Assembly (NCBI RefSeq): GCF_017968885.1 | Contig: NZ_CP072913.1 | Span: 2,402,001-2,466,000, forward strand | DNA length: 64,000 nucleotides | Reading direction: 5' to 3' | Origin: Pseudomonas sp. Tri1 | GTDB lineage: Bacteria; Pseudomonadota; Gammaproteobacteria; Pseudomonadales; Pseudomonadaceae | In this document: piece by piece, positions 47,065 to 56,883 of the stretch | Layout: each line of letters starts with the position of its first letter | Numbering within the stretch: the first letter of the stretch is position 1 | Program-made: the position numbers and the translations under genes | Notes under the pieces: model-generated | Databases searched by the model: none | The model's input: only the letters and a program-made list of their open reading frames with translations | Told to the model about the DNA's origin: nothing

Positions 47065-48888
47065 ATGACTGAACTGTTTGATCCAAGCGCTTTCCTGTCT
47101 ACATGCAGTGGCCGCCCAGGCGTGTACCGCATGTTCGACAGCGATGCGCGCCTGCTGTATGTCGGCAAGGCGAAGAATCTCAAGAAGCGCCTGGCCAGTT
47201 ACTTTCGCAAGACCGGCCTCGCACCGAAGACCGCTGCCCTGGTGGGGCGCATCGCGCAAGTCGAAACCACCATTACCGCCAATGAAACCGAGGCGTTGCT
47301 GCTCGAACAGACGCTGATCAAGGAATGGCGCCCGCCGTACAACATCCTGCTGCGTGACGATAAGTCCTACCCGTACGTGTTCCTGTCCGACGGGGCGTTC
47401 CCGCGCCTGAGTATTCACCGCGGGGCAAAGAAGGCCAAGGGCCGGTATTTCGGTCCTTACCCCAGCGCCGGGGCAATTCGTGAAAGCCTGAGCTTGCTGC
47501 AAAAGACCTTTTTCGTTCGCCAGTGTGAGGACAGCTACTACAAGAACCGCACCCGGCCCTGCCTGCAATACCAGATCAAGCGCTGCAAGGCCCCTTGCGT
47601 CGGGTTCGTCGAACCCGAGGTCTACGCCGAGGACGTGCGTCACTCGGTGATGTTTCTGGAGGGGCGCAGCAATGCGCTGACCGATGAGCTGTCAGCAGCG
47701 ATGGAAGACGCGGCGGTCAACCTTGAATTCGAACGGGCCGCCGAACTGCGGGACCAGATCGGCCTGCTGCGCCGGGTACAGGACCAGCAGAGCATGGAGG
47801 GCGGCAGTGGCGATGTCGATGTGATCGCCGCGTTCATCAACCCGGGCGGTGCCTGCGTGCACCTGATCAGCGTGCGCGGCGGTCGGGTGTTGGGCAGCAA
47901 GAACTTCTTCCCTCAGGTCGGTATCGAGGAGGACGTCGCCGAGGTCATGGCGGCCTTTCTGGGTCAGTACTACATCAGCAGTCCGGAACGCGACCTGCCG
48001 GCCGAGTTGATCGTCAACGTGGTCCATGAAGACTTCCCGGCCCTGATCGAAGCCATCGATACGCTTCGCGGTCGTGAACTGACCATCAGCCACCGCGTGC
48101 GTGGTACGCGGGCGCGCTGGCAGCAACTGGCCGTGACCAACGCCGAACAGGCCCTGGGTGCTCGCCTGGCTAACCGCCAACACGTGGCGGCGCGGTTCGA
48201 TGCCCTGGCCGACGTCCTCAACCTGGACGAGCCGCCGCAACGGCTGGAGTGCTACGACATCAGCCACTCCAGCGGCGAGGCCACCGTGGCGTCCTGTGTG
48301 GTGTTCGGTCCGGAAGGCCCGATCAAATCCGATTACCGCCGTTACAACATCGAAGGCGTGACCCCGGGCGATGACTATGCCGCGATGCATCAAGCGTTGA
48401 TGCGCCGCTTCGGCAAGCTGAAGGACGGGGAGGGCAAACTCCCGGACATCCTCCTGGTGGACGGTGGTAAAGGCCAGCTGTCCATGGCCCGCGACGTGCT
48501 CAATGAGCTGATGGTGCCCGACTTGATCCTGCTGGGCGTGGCTAAGGGCGCAACCCGCAAGGCCGGCTTCGAGACCTTGTACCTGAACGATGCCGCCCAC
48601 GAGTTCACCCTGAAGGGCGACTCACCGGCGTTGCACTTGATCCAGCAGATCCGTGACGAAGCTCACCGTTTCGCCATCACAGGCCACCGCGCCCGCCGTG
48701 GCAAGACCCGCCGCACGTCGACGCTGGAAGGGGTGGCCGGGGTCGGTCCGACCCGACGTCGCGACCTGCTGAAACATTTTGGTGGATTGCAGGAGCTGTC
48801 TCGTGCCAGCATCGAAGAGATAGCCAAAGCACCCGGTATCAGTAAAAAGCTCGCTGAGTCGATTTATGCAAACCTGCACAGCGAGTAG
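47065..48888 (+). CDS. uvrC: Excinuclease ABC subunit C
   Basis: Makes the dual incisions in nucleotide excision repair. 607 residues: GIY-YIG nuclease domain ([20 protein letters not shown], about 15-95), UVR/UvrB-binding segment (about 205-235), the RNase-H-like endonuclease domain ([34 protein letters not shown]) and C-terminal helix-hairpin-helix pair. Length normal. Only 2 bp after gacA. Confidence 0.97.
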   Translation: MTELFDPSAFLSTCSGRPGVYRMFDSDARLLYVGKAKNLKKRLASYFRKTGLAPKTAALVGRIAQVETTITANETEALLLEQTLIKEWRPPYNILLRDDKSYPYVFLSDGAFPRLSIHRGAKKAKGRYFGPYPSAGAIRESLSLLQKTFFVRQCEDSYYKNRTRPCLQYQIKRCKAPCVGFVEPEVYAEDVRHSVMFLEGRSNALTDELSAAMEDAAVNLEFERAAELRDQIGLLRRVQDQQSMEGGSGDVDVIAAFINPGGACVHLISVRGGRVLGSKNFFPQVGIEEDVAEVMAAFLGQYYISSPERDLPAELIVNVVHEDFPALIEAIDTLRGRELTISHRVRGTRARWQQLAVTNAEQALGARLANRQHVAARFDALADVLNLDEPPQRLECYDISHSSGEATVASCVVFGPEGPIKSDYRRYNIEGVTPGDDYAAMHQALMRRFGKLKDGEGKLPDILLVDGGKGQLSMARDVLNELMVPDLILLGVAKGATRKAGFETLYLNDAAHEFTLKGDSPALHLIQQIRDEAHRFAITGHRARRGKTRRTSTLEGVAGVGPTRRRDLLKHFGGLQELSRASIEEIAKAPGISKKLAESIYANLHSE

Positions 48889-48920
48889 AATGCCCGTCAA
48901 CCTCGTAGCCAGTTGTGCCG

Positions 48921-49481
48921 ATGAATATCCCAAACCTGATTACCGTTCTACGCGTCCTGCTCATCCCGATCTTCATATTGCTGTTCTATTTGCCGTACCA
49001 CTGGAGTTACGTGGCCTCCGCCTCGGTCTTCGCCTTCGCCGCCGCGACCGACTGGCTCGACGGCTACCTGGCCCGCCGCCTGGAGCAGAGCACGCCGTTC
49101 GGCGCGTTCCTCGACCCGGTGGCCGACAAGCTGATGGTGGCGGTGGCCCTGGTGCTGCTGGTGCAGGAACACGGTAACCTCTGGCTGACCTTGCCGGCGG
49201 CGGTGATCATCGGCCGCGAAATCGTCGTATCGGCACTCCGGGAATGGATGGCCGAGCTGGGCGCGCGTGCCCAGGTCGCCGTGTCGAACCTGGGCAAATG
49301 GAAAACCGCCGCTCAAATGCTGGCGCTGGTGATCCTGCTGGCCAACCCGTCGGACTTCAGTTTCTGGGTCCTGTTGGGCTATGCATTGCTGCTGATTTCC
49401 GCTGGCTTGACGCTGTGGTCGATGGTCCAGTACCTGCGCGCCGCCTGGCCGCATCTGCGCACTGACGTAGACCCGAAATAA
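48921..49481 (+). CDS. pgsA: CDP-diacylglycerol-glycerol-3-phosphate 3-phosphatidyltransferase
   Basis: Commits CDP-diacylglycerol to phosphatidylglycerol synthesis in the inner membrane. 186 residues with several hydrophobic segments and the CDP-alcohol motif [43 protein letters not shown] is the standard start (ATG 48921), 33 bp after uvrC. Confidence 0.96.
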   Translation: MNIPNLITVLRVLLIPIFILLFYLPYHWSYVASASVFAFAAATDWLDGYLARRLEQSTPFGAFLDPVADKLMVAVALVLLVQEHGNLWLTLPAAVIIGREIVVSALREWMAELGARAQVAVSNLGKWKTAAQMLALVILLANPSDFSFWVLLGYALLLISAGLTLWSMVQYLRAAWPHLRTDVDPK

Positions 49482-49543
49482 ACTTTTTTGAATCAAAGGG
49501 TTGACGGCGTAATCTGAATCTATAGAATGCGCCACACCAAGAC

Positions 49544-49619
<76 letters not shown>

Positions 49620-49623
49620 AGAT

Positions 49624-49845
49624 TCAAAAAAAGCCACTCAGATGAGTGGCTTTTTTTGTGCCTGGAAAATGCCCCGGCGTTAAATGCACTGCTGAATGTT
49701 CGAGCACTTCAACGGAGAATCTTTCAGCCGCCTCAGCAGTTAAGTCGATGTCACAGGCCTTGGCCACCTGTTGAAGATCCAGTTCCTGGTTCAGCTACGG
49801 TTGTTGATCCTGGAAGTATTGCTGCAAGTCGTTGACTAGAGTCAT
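49624..49845 (-). pseudogene. Possible remnant of a small gene with an in-frame stop
   Basis: On the minus strand a frame opens MTLVNDLQQYFQDQQP, is stopped by TAG at 49795-49797, and continues LNQELDLQQVAKACDIDLTA... with regular amphipathic composition for about 40 residues before running into the tRNA terminator. No family recognised. It may be a decayed gene at the tRNA boundary or chance. The rest of 49660-50074 shows no other gene. Confidence 0.25.
49627..49658 (+). terminator. Terminator after tRNA-Gly
   Basis: AAAAAAGCCACTCA-GAT-TGAGTGGCTTTTTTT type hairpin: AGCCACTC/GAGTGGCT stem with seven T on the 3' side. Confidence 0.9.
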
Positions 49846-49993
49846 CGTTGTCTGGAGCGATGTCGGGCATAAAGCGCTCCGCTCGGCGGCGGGCCATCAT
49901 CGGATTGTGCTCAACTGTGCGGTAATGTCCAACCGACGTTTGATCTACCGGTTTTTTTCCGAGTCAAAGCCGCATGGTCGTACTGAACGTACT

Positions 49994-50034
49994 CAACAAA
50001 ATCCCAGAGACATTTCTGTCTCCGGGATTTGTTG
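49994..50034. terminator. Terminator hairpin downstream of the CitMHS transporter gene
   Basis: CAACAAAATCCCAGAGACA-TTTC-TGTCTCCGGGATTTGTTG: a long near-perfect stem with T-rich ends on both strands. It serves the minus-strand transporter ending at 50075. Confidence 0.8.
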
Positions 50035-50074
50035 TTATTGCGTAACGTTGATATGCAGAGCTGGCGTGTCTTCG

Positions 50075-51409
50075 TCAGACACCCGCCGCCAGTGGGAACA
50101 GTCCCAGCAGCAGACAGGCGAGCAAGATAAGGAAGCTCAGCGCGAACGCCCATTTCATGGTGTATTTCTGATGGTCGCTGAACTCCACGCCGGCCAAGCC
50201 ACAGAGCAGGTAGGTCGAGGCCACGAGGGGGCTGAGCAAGTGGACTGGTTGACCCACCAGCGAAGCGCGGCCGATTTCCGCGTGAGTGATGCCATACACC
50301 TCGGCAGCCTTGGCGAGGACCGGCAATACGCCATAGTAGAAGGCGTCGTTAGACATAAAGAACGTGCCCGGAATACTCGCTAGCGCGGTGATCGGTGCCA
50401 TGTAAGGGCCCCAGGTCACTGGCAGCATGGCCAGGAAGCTCGCCGACATTGCATTGACCATGCCGGTGCCGGACAGAATGCCCGCCAGGATACCGGCTGC
50501 CAGGAAGATCGCGATCTGGTTCAAAGCGGTCGGAGCATGCGCGGAAATGCGGCGACGCTGATCGTTCATGTGTGGATAGTTGATCACCAGGGCAACGGAG
50601 AACGCGACCATGAATAGAATGGAGAGGGGTAACACCTCCGTCACCAGCCCGGCCATCAATCCCACTGTCAGGCTGGCGTTTAACCAGAACAGTTTTGGGC
50701 GACGCAGCTCGGCATTTTCATCCGACATGGATGGCAAGCTTCCATCTGACTCATCATCAAAGACGGTGGCGGCGGCACTCACCGACAAGCGCAGTTTGCC
50801 CAAGCGTTGACGCTCGCGAATACCGATGAAGTAAGCCAGTGCCAGCACGCCAAGGAAGCCGACCACCATGACGGGAATGAGCGGGATGAACAGTTCGGAT
50901 GTATCGACCTGCAAGGACGCCGCGGCACGCGCCAGTGGACCGCCCCACGGCAGCAGGTTGGTCACGCTCGCTGCAAGAATCACCACGCAAGTGAGCGATA
51001 GTGGCTCCAGTCGTAGACGCTTGAACAGTGGCAGCATCGCAGTGACGGTAATCATGTAGGTGGTGGAACCGTCGCCATCCAGCGATACCAAACCGGCCAA
51101 CAGTGCGGCAAACACAACGGCCTTCATCGGGTCGCCGTTGATCAACTTGATGAACTTGCGAATGATCGGATCGAACAGACCCGTATCGAACATCACGCCG
51201 AAGTAGAGGATTGCGAACATCACCATGACCGCGGTCGGAGCCACTTTTTTCAGACCGTCGATCATCATATTGCCCATGTCCGGGCCAAATCCCGCCAGGA
51301 GCGCGAATACGATCGGAACTGTTGTCATGGCTACCAAGGGTGACAACCGCTTGGTCATGATCAGCGCCATGAAGGTCACGATCATGCCGTAGCCGAGTAG
51401 TGAAAGCAT
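50075..51409 (-). CDS. CitMHS family citrate/dicarboxylate-metal symporter
   Basis: 444-residue inner-membrane transporter with about 12 hydrophobic segments. MLSLLGYGMIVTFMALIMTK and SLDGDGSTTYMITVTAMLPL are characteristic of CitMHS proteins (Mg/Ca-citrate:H+ symport). Start at 51409 with GGTGAT upstream; upstream in-frame codons are not family sequence. In this catabolic region the substrate may be another hydroxy-acid, such as tartrate or a tetronate, rather than citrate. Confidence 0.88.
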   Translation of the reverse strand: MLSLLGYGMIVTFMALIMTKRLSPLVAMTTVPIVFALLAGFGPDMGNMMIDGLKKVAPTAVMVMFAILYFGVMFDTGLFDPIIRKFIKLINGDPMKAVVFAALLAGLVSLDGDGSTTYMITVTAMLPLFKRLRLEPLSLTCVVILAASVTNLLPWGGPLARAAASLQVDTSELFIPLIPVMVVGFLGVLALAYFIGIRERQRLGKLRLSVSAAATVFDDESDGSLPSMSDENAELRRPKLFWLNASLTVGLMAGLVTEVLPLSILFMVAFSVALVINYPHMNDQRRRISAHAPTALNQIAIFLAAGILAGILSGTGMVNAMSASFLAMLPVTWGPYMAPITALASIPGTFFMSNDAFYYGVLPVLAKAAEVYGITHAEIGRASLVGQPVHLLSPLVASTYLLCGLAGVEFSDHQKYTMKWAFALSFLILLACLLLGLFPLAAGV

Positions 51410-51527
51410 TTGTATCACCTTGACGTAAAGTACAATTATTTTTATGGGATCTGCGCTCAAAGCGCATCAAGGTTCCCGCTGTATTTTGGGTTGATCCAGC
51501 GGGTTGCCGCTGAGTCTCACACGGGTA

Positions 51528-52271
51528 TCAACTCATGTGAAGGCCACCGTTGAGCGAGAAGTCGGCACCGTTGGCGTATCCGGCTTCATCGGATGCAAGC
51601 CAGGCGCACACGGAGGCAATTTCCTCAGGTGTTCCGAGTCGTCGAGTCGGAATGTCCTGAATGATGCGATCCATGACTTCGGTGGTTGTGACGGACTTGA
51701 GCTTGGCTGTCTCGATGTAGCCAGGGGACACCGTATTCACCGTGACGCCGCGAGGCCCGACTTCTCGTGCCAATGCGCGAGTGAAGCCCCGGATGGCGGA
51801 CTTGGCGGTGGAGTAGTTGACCTGGCCCACATGACCCAGCTGGGCGTTGACCGACGAGATATTGATGACCCGTCCCCAGCCTCTCTCGACCATGCCATCG
51901 ATAACCTGTTTGGTCACGTTGAACAGCGAGTTGAGGTTGGTATCGATGACAGTAGTCCAGTCGTTGGGCTGCATGTCATGGAACACGACGTTTCGGGCAG
52001 TGCCGGCGTTGTTGATGAGAACATCCACGGGGCCGACATTTTTCTTGATTTGCTCGAAGGCTTGGCGGCAGGAGTCCCAATCCGCCACATTTCCTTCCGA
52101 TGCAATGAAGGTAAAGCCAAGTGCCTTTTGTTGGGCCAGCCAGGTGTCCTTCAATGGGGAATCAGGCCCGCAGCCCGCGACGACGGTAAAGCCGTCCCGC
52201 GCCAGACGCTGGCAGACTGCTGTGCCGAGGTTTCCCATGCCAGCAGTCACAAATGCGATTTTCTTGGTCAT
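51528..52271 (-). CDS. Short-chain dehydrogenase, PhaB/3-oxoacyl reductase-like
   Basis: 247-residue SDR. Cofactor loop TAGMGNLGTA, NNAGTARNV, catalytic Ser/Tyr/Lys in NISSVNAQLGHVGQVNYSTAKSA, and GGLHMS at the end, closest to acetoacetyl-CoA reductase (PhaB). No polyhydroxyalkanoate gene is nearby, and the neighbours handle acid sugars, so it may oxidise a hydroxy-acid instead. AGGAG is 7 bp before the ATG. 118 bp after it on the same strand is the CitMHS gene. Confidence 0.85.
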   Translation of the reverse strand: MTKKIAFVTAGMGNLGTAVCQRLARDGFTVVAGCGPDSPLKDTWLAQQKALGFTFIASEGNVADWDSCRQAFEQIKKNVGPVDVLINNAGTARNVVFHDMQPNDWTTVIDTNLNSLFNVTKQVIDGMVERGWGRVINISSVNAQLGHVGQVNYSTAKSAIRGFTRALAREVGPRGVTVNTVSPGYIETAKLKSVTTTEVMDRIIQDIPTRRLGTPEEIASVCAWLASDEAGYANGADFSLNGGLHMS

Positions 52272-52401
52272 GCGTTCACTCCTGTTGTGTTTTTTGTTGG
52301 GAGCATTGCGTGCAGCCATCAGGCTACTGGTCCTAATAAACTCCACTCCAAATTGTTTTGCAAGATAACGCGGTACAATTTCTGCAAAAAGAAACGTTTT
52401 C

Positions 52402-53190
52402 TTACCAACGGTCATCTTCCAGCGGGCTGGGCTTGAGGGTTCTCCTTAAACCGTCGAGGCCTTCGAGTGTGGAGGTATGAGGGCGATACTCGCATCCCAC
52501 CCAGCCCTGATAAGCATGGTCTTCGAGCAGGGAAAGCAGCTTGGGAAAATCGATAGTGCCAGTCCCCGGTTCATGTCTGCCCGGGAAGTCGGCCACTTGG
52601 ATATGGCTCACTCGCGGCAACCACTGATTCAGCTTTCGCAGGCAGTCCTCGCCAAGCAACTCCGTGTGGTAGGTGTCCAGGATCAGGCCCAGATTGGGAA
52701 TCGTCTCAAGCATTTGCTCGGCAAAGTCGAAGCGACTCATGAGATAACCTGGAACCTCAGTTGAGCTGATGACCTCAATCAGGGGCTCAATACCTTCGTC
52801 GGCCAGGAAGTCTGCCGCGTACTTCAGATTGCGCCGGTAAAGGCCGCTGTCGGCAATCACCCCGAGTTCAGGCAGTGATACACCCGACATCAGGTGAAGC
52901 ATTTTACAGTCCAGGGTCTTTGCGTATTGGACGGCTTGGGTGATTTCTGCCAGGAACGCTTGCTTCGAGGCGCAAATGCCGGTGGTCCCCCTTGTGGAGC
53001 CAGTTGGTGCGGAAAATTGCACCATCTGAAGGTGATATTCATCGAGAAGCTCCGCAATTTGTGTCGCTTCGTATTCATAGGGCGAGGGGAACTCGACCGC
53101 TCGAAAGCCTGATTTTGCGGCAGCGCAGAATCGTTCCAAAAAAGGCAGTTCCGTAAACTGGAAACCAATATGTGCGTTTAACTTGATCAT
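52402..53190 (-). CDS. Hydroxypyruvate isomerase / 2-oxo-tetronate isomerase (OtnI-like)
   Basis: 262-residue xylose-isomerase-like TIM barrel. The N-terminus MIKLNAHIGFQFTELPFLERF, the metal site LILDTYHTELLG, HIQVADFPGRHEPGTGTIDF and YQGWVGCEYRP are the conserved blocks of the Hyi/OtnI family. OtnI interconverts 2- and 3-oxo-tetronates before phosphorylation by OtnK, encoded 4 kb away. Hydroxypyruvate isomerisation is the alternative. 30 bp separate it from the racemase-like gene upstream. Confidence 0.85.
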   Translation of the reverse strand: MIKLNAHIGFQFTELPFLERFCAAAKSGFRAVEFPSPYEYEATQIAELLDEYHLQMVQFSAPTGSTRGTTGICASKQAFLAEITQAVQYAKTLDCKMLHLMSGVSLPELGVIADSGLYRRNLKYAADFLADEGIEPLIEVISSTEVPGYLMSRFDFAEQMLETIPNLGLILDTYHTELLGEDCLRKLNQWLPRVSHIQVADFPGRHEPGTGTIDFPKLLSLLEDHAYQGWVGCEYRPHTSTLEGLDGLRRTLKPSPLEDDRW

Positions 53191-53220
53191 GCGTGTAGCT
53201 CCGGAATCTTTATGACGGCT

Positions 53221-53880
53221 TCAAGCGTTCAGCAGGCCACGCAGCTTCAGTACAGCGCTGTCAGGCGTGGTCAGCACGGCAAGGCCACTCGTCTGGCTGG
53301 CCTGTTGTGCTGCGCTGGTCATTGAGAATTGTGCGAAACACAGCAGTTCGCTGTTCGTCAGCGTTCGCGCCGAATCGGCGATCAGCGCATCATGGCGATC
53401 AACGTTACCCTTTCGCAGTTCATCGAATGCTCCAGGGCAAACGTGGGTCGTCAGTTCCAGCGCAACGCCTTGTTGCTGTGCATAGCGTTGGAACTCTTCA
53501 GTCATTGACGTAATGGCTGGCTGGAAGGTCGCCAGGATGGTGATCTTTGACGTGCGCTCAATGGCTTGCTCGATCATGGCTTCGTTCGGCTTGAGGATGG
53601 GAATGCTCAGGGAGCGTTTGCACAGGTCGATGGCGTCACCGAATGCCGAGCAGGTGAACAAGATGGCGTCAGCCCCCGATTGTGCGGCATAGGTGGCGAG
53701 TTTCAAGAAGCGCTCGTTCAATGCCGGGGTGAGTTCACCCGCGTCTGCCAAATCGCCGGAAAGCGAGTCTTCCAATAGATTGACCAGCTTGGCCTCGGGC
53801 CAAAGCCGTGTGAAAGCTTCAGTTATGGGAGCAATCGATACCGGTGTTGCGTGGATCAAATAAATGCGTGGTGCGGTCAT
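53221..53880 (-). CDS. Aspartate/glutamate (hydantoin) racemase family protein
   Basis: 219-residue protein of the Asp/Glu racemase superfamily. The two half-site cysteines are in LFTCSAFGDA (about residue 76) and ELLCFAQFSMTSAA (about residue 180), both present. MTAPRIYLIHATPVSI is a typical opening. In this setting it may racemise or isomerise a hydroxy-acid or act on an unrelated dicarboxylate; not resolved. First gene of the minus-strand run, divergent from the GntR gene. Confidence 0.8.
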   Translation of the reverse strand: MTAPRIYLIHATPVSIAPITEAFTRLWPEAKLVNLLEDSLSGDLADAGELTPALNERFLKLATYAAQSGADAILFTCSAFGDAIDLCKRSLSIPILKPNEAMIEQAIERTSKITILATFQPAITSMTEEFQRYAQQQGVALELTTHVCPGAFDELRKGNVDRHDALIADSARTLTNSELLCFAQFSMTSAAQQASQTSGLAVLTTPDSAVLKLRGLLNA

Positions 53881-54057
53881 GACGTAACCTCAAGTTGTGG
53901 TCGATCAAGTTGATAGCCGGTGATATCGCGACATCTCAGCGGCGTGTTGATGTGCAATAGGTGTGTTATTTTTCTTTCAAGGGATGGTCAGGGATGAGCA
54001 AGGCTCTACCCCAGAATCCTCGCAATTGACGCCATCTTCCTCGGATAGCCGGTTTCC

Positions 54058-55050
54058 ATGAATTCAGCAGAATCGATTCCTCAATCACCATTGGCGGGCG
54101 AACAATCCAAAATGAAGCCCAAGATAAAAAAAGACCTTGCCGAGCAGTTGGCTCCCAAGATCATTGATATGGCTCGAGCCAGGTCGATGCGCGCCGGTGA
54201 TCCACTGCGCGAGGAGTCTTTTGCCAAGGAGTTGGGGGTTTCCCGTTCGCCCATACGCCGAGGTTTCGCTTTGCTGGCTGAGTTGGGGCTCGCGACCAAG
54301 GAACCGAATCGGGGCTATTTCCTGACGACGGATGCGCGAGGAATCGATAGCCGGAAGCTCCCCCTGGAGGTCGACCCATTCGAAGATTTTTATTTGCGAG
54401 TGGTCGATGACGTACTTCGCGGTGATATCCCGACGACGTTTTTTGAAGCCGAGCTGATGCGCAAGTACGAGGTGCCGAGAGGGCAGCTCATGAAGGTCCT
54501 GAATCGACTGGCCAATGAGGCGATGATTGAGCGCAAGCCAGGGCAGGGGTGGGAGATCAACAGCTTCCTGCATGACTCCAAGGCGCATATCCAGAGCTAC
54601 CGTTTTCGAATGGCGATCGAGCCTGCCGCCGTATTGGAGCCAGGCTACGAGGTGGATAAGGTAGCGTTCGCAAAGGCCCGGGAGATCCAGCAAAAGATGT
54701 TGGATGGCGATATTTTCAGCCTTTCGCGATCTCAGCTTTTCCAAGTGGGGGCGCAGCTTCATGAACTGGTGGTCCGTTGCTCTGGCAATGCTTTTTTTCT
54801 CGAAGCTATTCGCCGGCAAAATCAGCTGCGTCGATTCATGGCCTACAAGGCCAACGTCGATCGACCTCGGTTGATCAACCAGTGCAAGGAACACATCCAT
54901 CTACTGGACCTCATTGAAAGTGGGCAGCGAGAAGCTGCCGCGGAGTTTCTGCGCAATCACCTCGATGTCGTCGGCCGGCAAAAAACCGACAAAGAGGCCA
55001 AGGATGAGCTGGAACACCAGCGCAGCCTTGAGGTCTCGGTTGTCAGTTAG
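54058..55050 (+). CDS. GntR-type transcriptional regulator with two DNA-binding-like modules
   Basis: 330 residues. A first winged helix (about 25-95, DPLREESFAKELGVSRSPIRRGFALLAELGLAT) is followed by a second HTH-like segment (about 120-175, FFEAELMRKYEVPRGQLMKVLNRLANEAMIERKPGQGW) and an FCD-like helical effector domain (about 190-310). Divergent from the racemase-isomerase-SDR run and convergent (8-bp overlap) with the RraA gene; likely regulator of this catabolic region. Confidence 0.82.
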   Translation: MNSAESIPQSPLAGEQSKMKPKIKKDLAEQLAPKIIDMARARSMRAGDPLREESFAKELGVSRSPIRRGFALLAELGLATKEPNRGYFLTTDARGIDSRKLPLEVDPFEDFYLRVVDDVLRGDIPTTFFEAELMRKYEVPRGQLMKVLNRLANEAMIERKPGQGWEINSFLHDSKAHIQSYRFRMAIEPAAVLEPGYEVDKVAFAKAREIQQKMLDGDIFSLSRSQLFQVGAQLHELVVRCSGNAFFLEAIRRQNQLRRFMAYKANVDRPRLINQCKEHIHLLDLIESGQREAAAEFLRNHLDVVGRQKTDKEAKDELEHQRSLEVSVVS

Positions 55051-55525
55051 CGCGCGGCTCGTTCAGCAGCACCACGCCGTCATCGTCGCCGTATAACTGA
55101 TCGCCATCTGCGATGGCGTGCCCGGCGAACTCCACCGTGACTGCAATCTGCCCCTCGTTACGCTTGACAGTCTTACGCGGCGAGGTGCCCAGCGCCTTGA
55201 TGGCGATTGGCATAGTGCGCAGGGCCGCTTTATCCCGGATGTAACCGTAGATCAGAACGCCGGCCCAACCGTTTTTCACCAGATCTTCTGCGATCACATC
55301 GCCGAACAGCGCGTAGCGATCGCTCCCCCCGCCATCGACAACCAGCACCCTGCCATGGCCCGGCAGACTGCTGATCTCCTTGATCCTGGAATTGTCTTCA
55401 AAGCACTTGAGGGTGAAGGCGCGGCCTTCGAAGTCATTCTTAGCGCCAAAGTCGCTGAAAATTGGGGCCAGGACGCGAATGGTGTCCGGGTACTGATCAC
55501 ACAGGTCAGATGTTTTGACGGTCAT
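55043..55525 (-). CDS. RraA family protein (aldolase/RNase E inhibitor fold)
   Basis: 160 residues: TSDLCDQYPDTIRVLAPIF, GHGRVLVVDGGGSDRYALFGD, GVLIYGYIRDKAALRTMPI and YGDDDGVVLL are RraA-family blocks, with the metal-binding GGxxxRAxxGD-type loop as GGGSDRYALFGD. The family includes RraA (RNase E inhibitor) and 4-hydroxy-4-methyl-2-oxoglutarate/oxaloacetate aldolases. The length and N-terminus look like RraA proper, but the catabolic context would also fit a decarboxylase/aldolase. CAGGAG precedes ATG at 55525. Confidence 0.85.
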   Translation of the reverse strand: MTVKTSDLCDQYPDTIRVLAPIFSDFGAKNDFEGRAFTLKCFEDNSRIKEISSLPGHGRVLVVDGGGSDRYALFGDVIAEDLVKNGWAGVLIYGYIRDKAALRTMPIAIKALGTSPRKTVKRNEGQIAVTVEFAGHAIADGDQLYGDDDGVVLLNEPRAN

Positions 55526-55588
55526 GGGCTGAGTCTCCTGATTCCGGATAAGGGTGGTCGTGAGCACAAAGGTTGCACAAACTGAATA

Positions 55589-55605
55589 TTCATGCAATAA
55601 AATGC
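55589..55605. promoter_or_regulatory. TTSATGCAAYAAAA motif, copy upstream of dehydrogenase 1
   Basis: TTCATGCAATAAAATGCAAT contains the motif shared with 60859 (before dctA) and 60953 (before dehydrogenase 2), plus an overlapping TGCAATAAAATGCA near-repeat. Probable regulator site or promoter region; inference. Confidence 0.4.
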
Positions 55606-55779
55606 AATCTTGTGAAGGCGAAAATGATGCTGCCGGACAGGTCGTGATGAACGGCAGCGATCATTTAAGGACTTCGCTTCGCCAATATTGTACTTTGTAT
55701 TTACGATATACATAAATCGAGGCGGTGCCTGACGCACCGGCTCCAGAAAATCAGCTCAACAATAAGCAAGGGGTGTTCG

Positions 55780-56850
55780 ATGCGTATTTTGGTTCTTCCT
55801 GGTGATGGTATTGGTCCGGAAATCGTTGAGTCGTCGATGTCGGTCCTGCGAGCCGCCAACAAAAAATTCGATCTGGGCCTGGAGTTCGATTACGACGACG
55901 TTGGTTTCACCAGCCTTGAAAAATACGGCACCACCTTGCGTGAAGAAGTGCTGGAAAAGGCCAAGGGCTACGAGGGCATCATTCTGGGTACTCAGTCCCA
56001 CGCCGATTATCCGGCGCCGGAGAAGGGCGGTCGTAACGTCTCCGCCGGCTTCCGTATCGGCCTGGACCTGTACGCCAACGTGCGTCCTGCGCGTACCCGT
56101 CCGTTCCTGACTTCAAACATGAAGGAAGGCAAGACGATGGACCTGGTGATCATGCGCGAAGCGACGGAAGGCTTTTACCCGGACCGCAACATGAGCCGCG
56201 GTTGGGGCGAAGTGATGCCGACCCCGGACATGGCCCTGTCGACGCGCAAGATCACTCGTCATTGCAGCGACCGCATCGCTCGCCGTGCTTTTGAACTGGC
56301 CATGAAGCGTGGCAAGAAGGTCACCGCCATCCACAAGGCCAACAGCTTCCACATGACCGACGGCCTGTTCCTGGAATGCGTGCGCAACGTGGCCAAGGAT
56401 TTCCCTGAAGTCGAGCTGGACGACCTGCTGGTCGATGCCTCGACGGCACACCTGGTGCGTAACCCCGAGCGTTTTGACGTGCTGGTGGCGACGAACTTCT
56501 ACGGCGACATCATCAGCGACCTGGCGAGCGAGTTGTCCGGCAGCCTGGGGCTGGCCGGTTCGATGATGGCCAGCGACGTTCATTGCTGCGCCCAGGCCCA
56601 ACATGGTTCTGCGCCTGATATCGCCGGCCAGGACAAAGCCAACCCGGTGTCGATGATTCTTTCGGTGGGCATGTTGCTGCAATGGATGGGTGAACATCAT
56701 GACAGCCAGGCCTTGATCGATGCGGGTCTGGCAATGGACAAGGCGGTCGACGCGGTCCTGAAGAACCCAGAGCAACGTACCCCGGACCTGGGTGGTTCGT
56801 TCGGCACCAAGGCGTTTGGCGAAGCGGTCGCCAAGGTCATCCTGGGCTGA
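55780..56850 (+). CDS. Isocitrate/isopropylmalate-family beta-decarboxylating dehydrogenase, copy 1
   Basis: 356-residue NAD(P)-dependent hydroxy-acid dehydrogenase of the IPMDH/ICDH/tartrate dehydrogenase family. LPGDGIGPEI at the start, substrate arginines in LYANVRPARTRP and IMREATEGFYPDRN, KANSFHMTDGLF, the metal aspartates in DDLLVDAST and FYGDIISDLASEL, and the cofactor loop HGSAPDIAGQDKANP. The usual FEPVHGSAPDI reads CAQAQHGSAPDI, so it is an outlying subgroup. Candidates are tartrate/malate-type or C4 acid-sugar substrates. Encoded twice in the window with identical protein sequence. Long 5' leader with two hairpins (55629-55658 and 55723-55740 regions). Confidence 0.9.
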   Translation: MRILVLPGDGIGPEIVESSMSVLRAANKKFDLGLEFDYDDVGFTSLEKYGTTLREEVLEKAKGYEGIILGTQSHADYPAPEKGGRNVSAGFRIGLDLYANVRPARTRPFLTSNMKEGKTMDLVIMREATEGFYPDRNMSRGWGEVMPTPDMALSTRKITRHCSDRIARRAFELAMKRGKKVTAIHKANSFHMTDGLFLECVRNVAKDFPEVELDDLLVDASTAHLVRNPERFDVLVATNFYGDIISDLASELSGSLGLAGSMMASDVHCCAQAQHGSAPDIAGQDKANPVSMILSVGMLLQWMGEHHDSQALIDAGLAMDKAVDAVLKNPEQRTPDLGGSFGTKAFGEAVAKVILG

Positions 56851-56858
56851 TCGGCTCG

Positions 56859-56883
56859 GGCGGCATGCCGGTCATGCCGCCCG
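56859..56883 (+). terminator. Hairpin after dehydrogenase copy 1
   Basis: Perfect GGGCGGCATG-CCGGT-CATGCCGCCC stem with only a short GTTGT tail, so partial termination or mRNA 3'-end protection. Identical in copy 2. Confidence 0.6.

Noticed and set aside
56113..56775. Minus-strand 220-codon frame inside each dehydrogenase copy
   Set aside because: Antisense shadow. Its identity in both copies only reflects the identity of the repeats.
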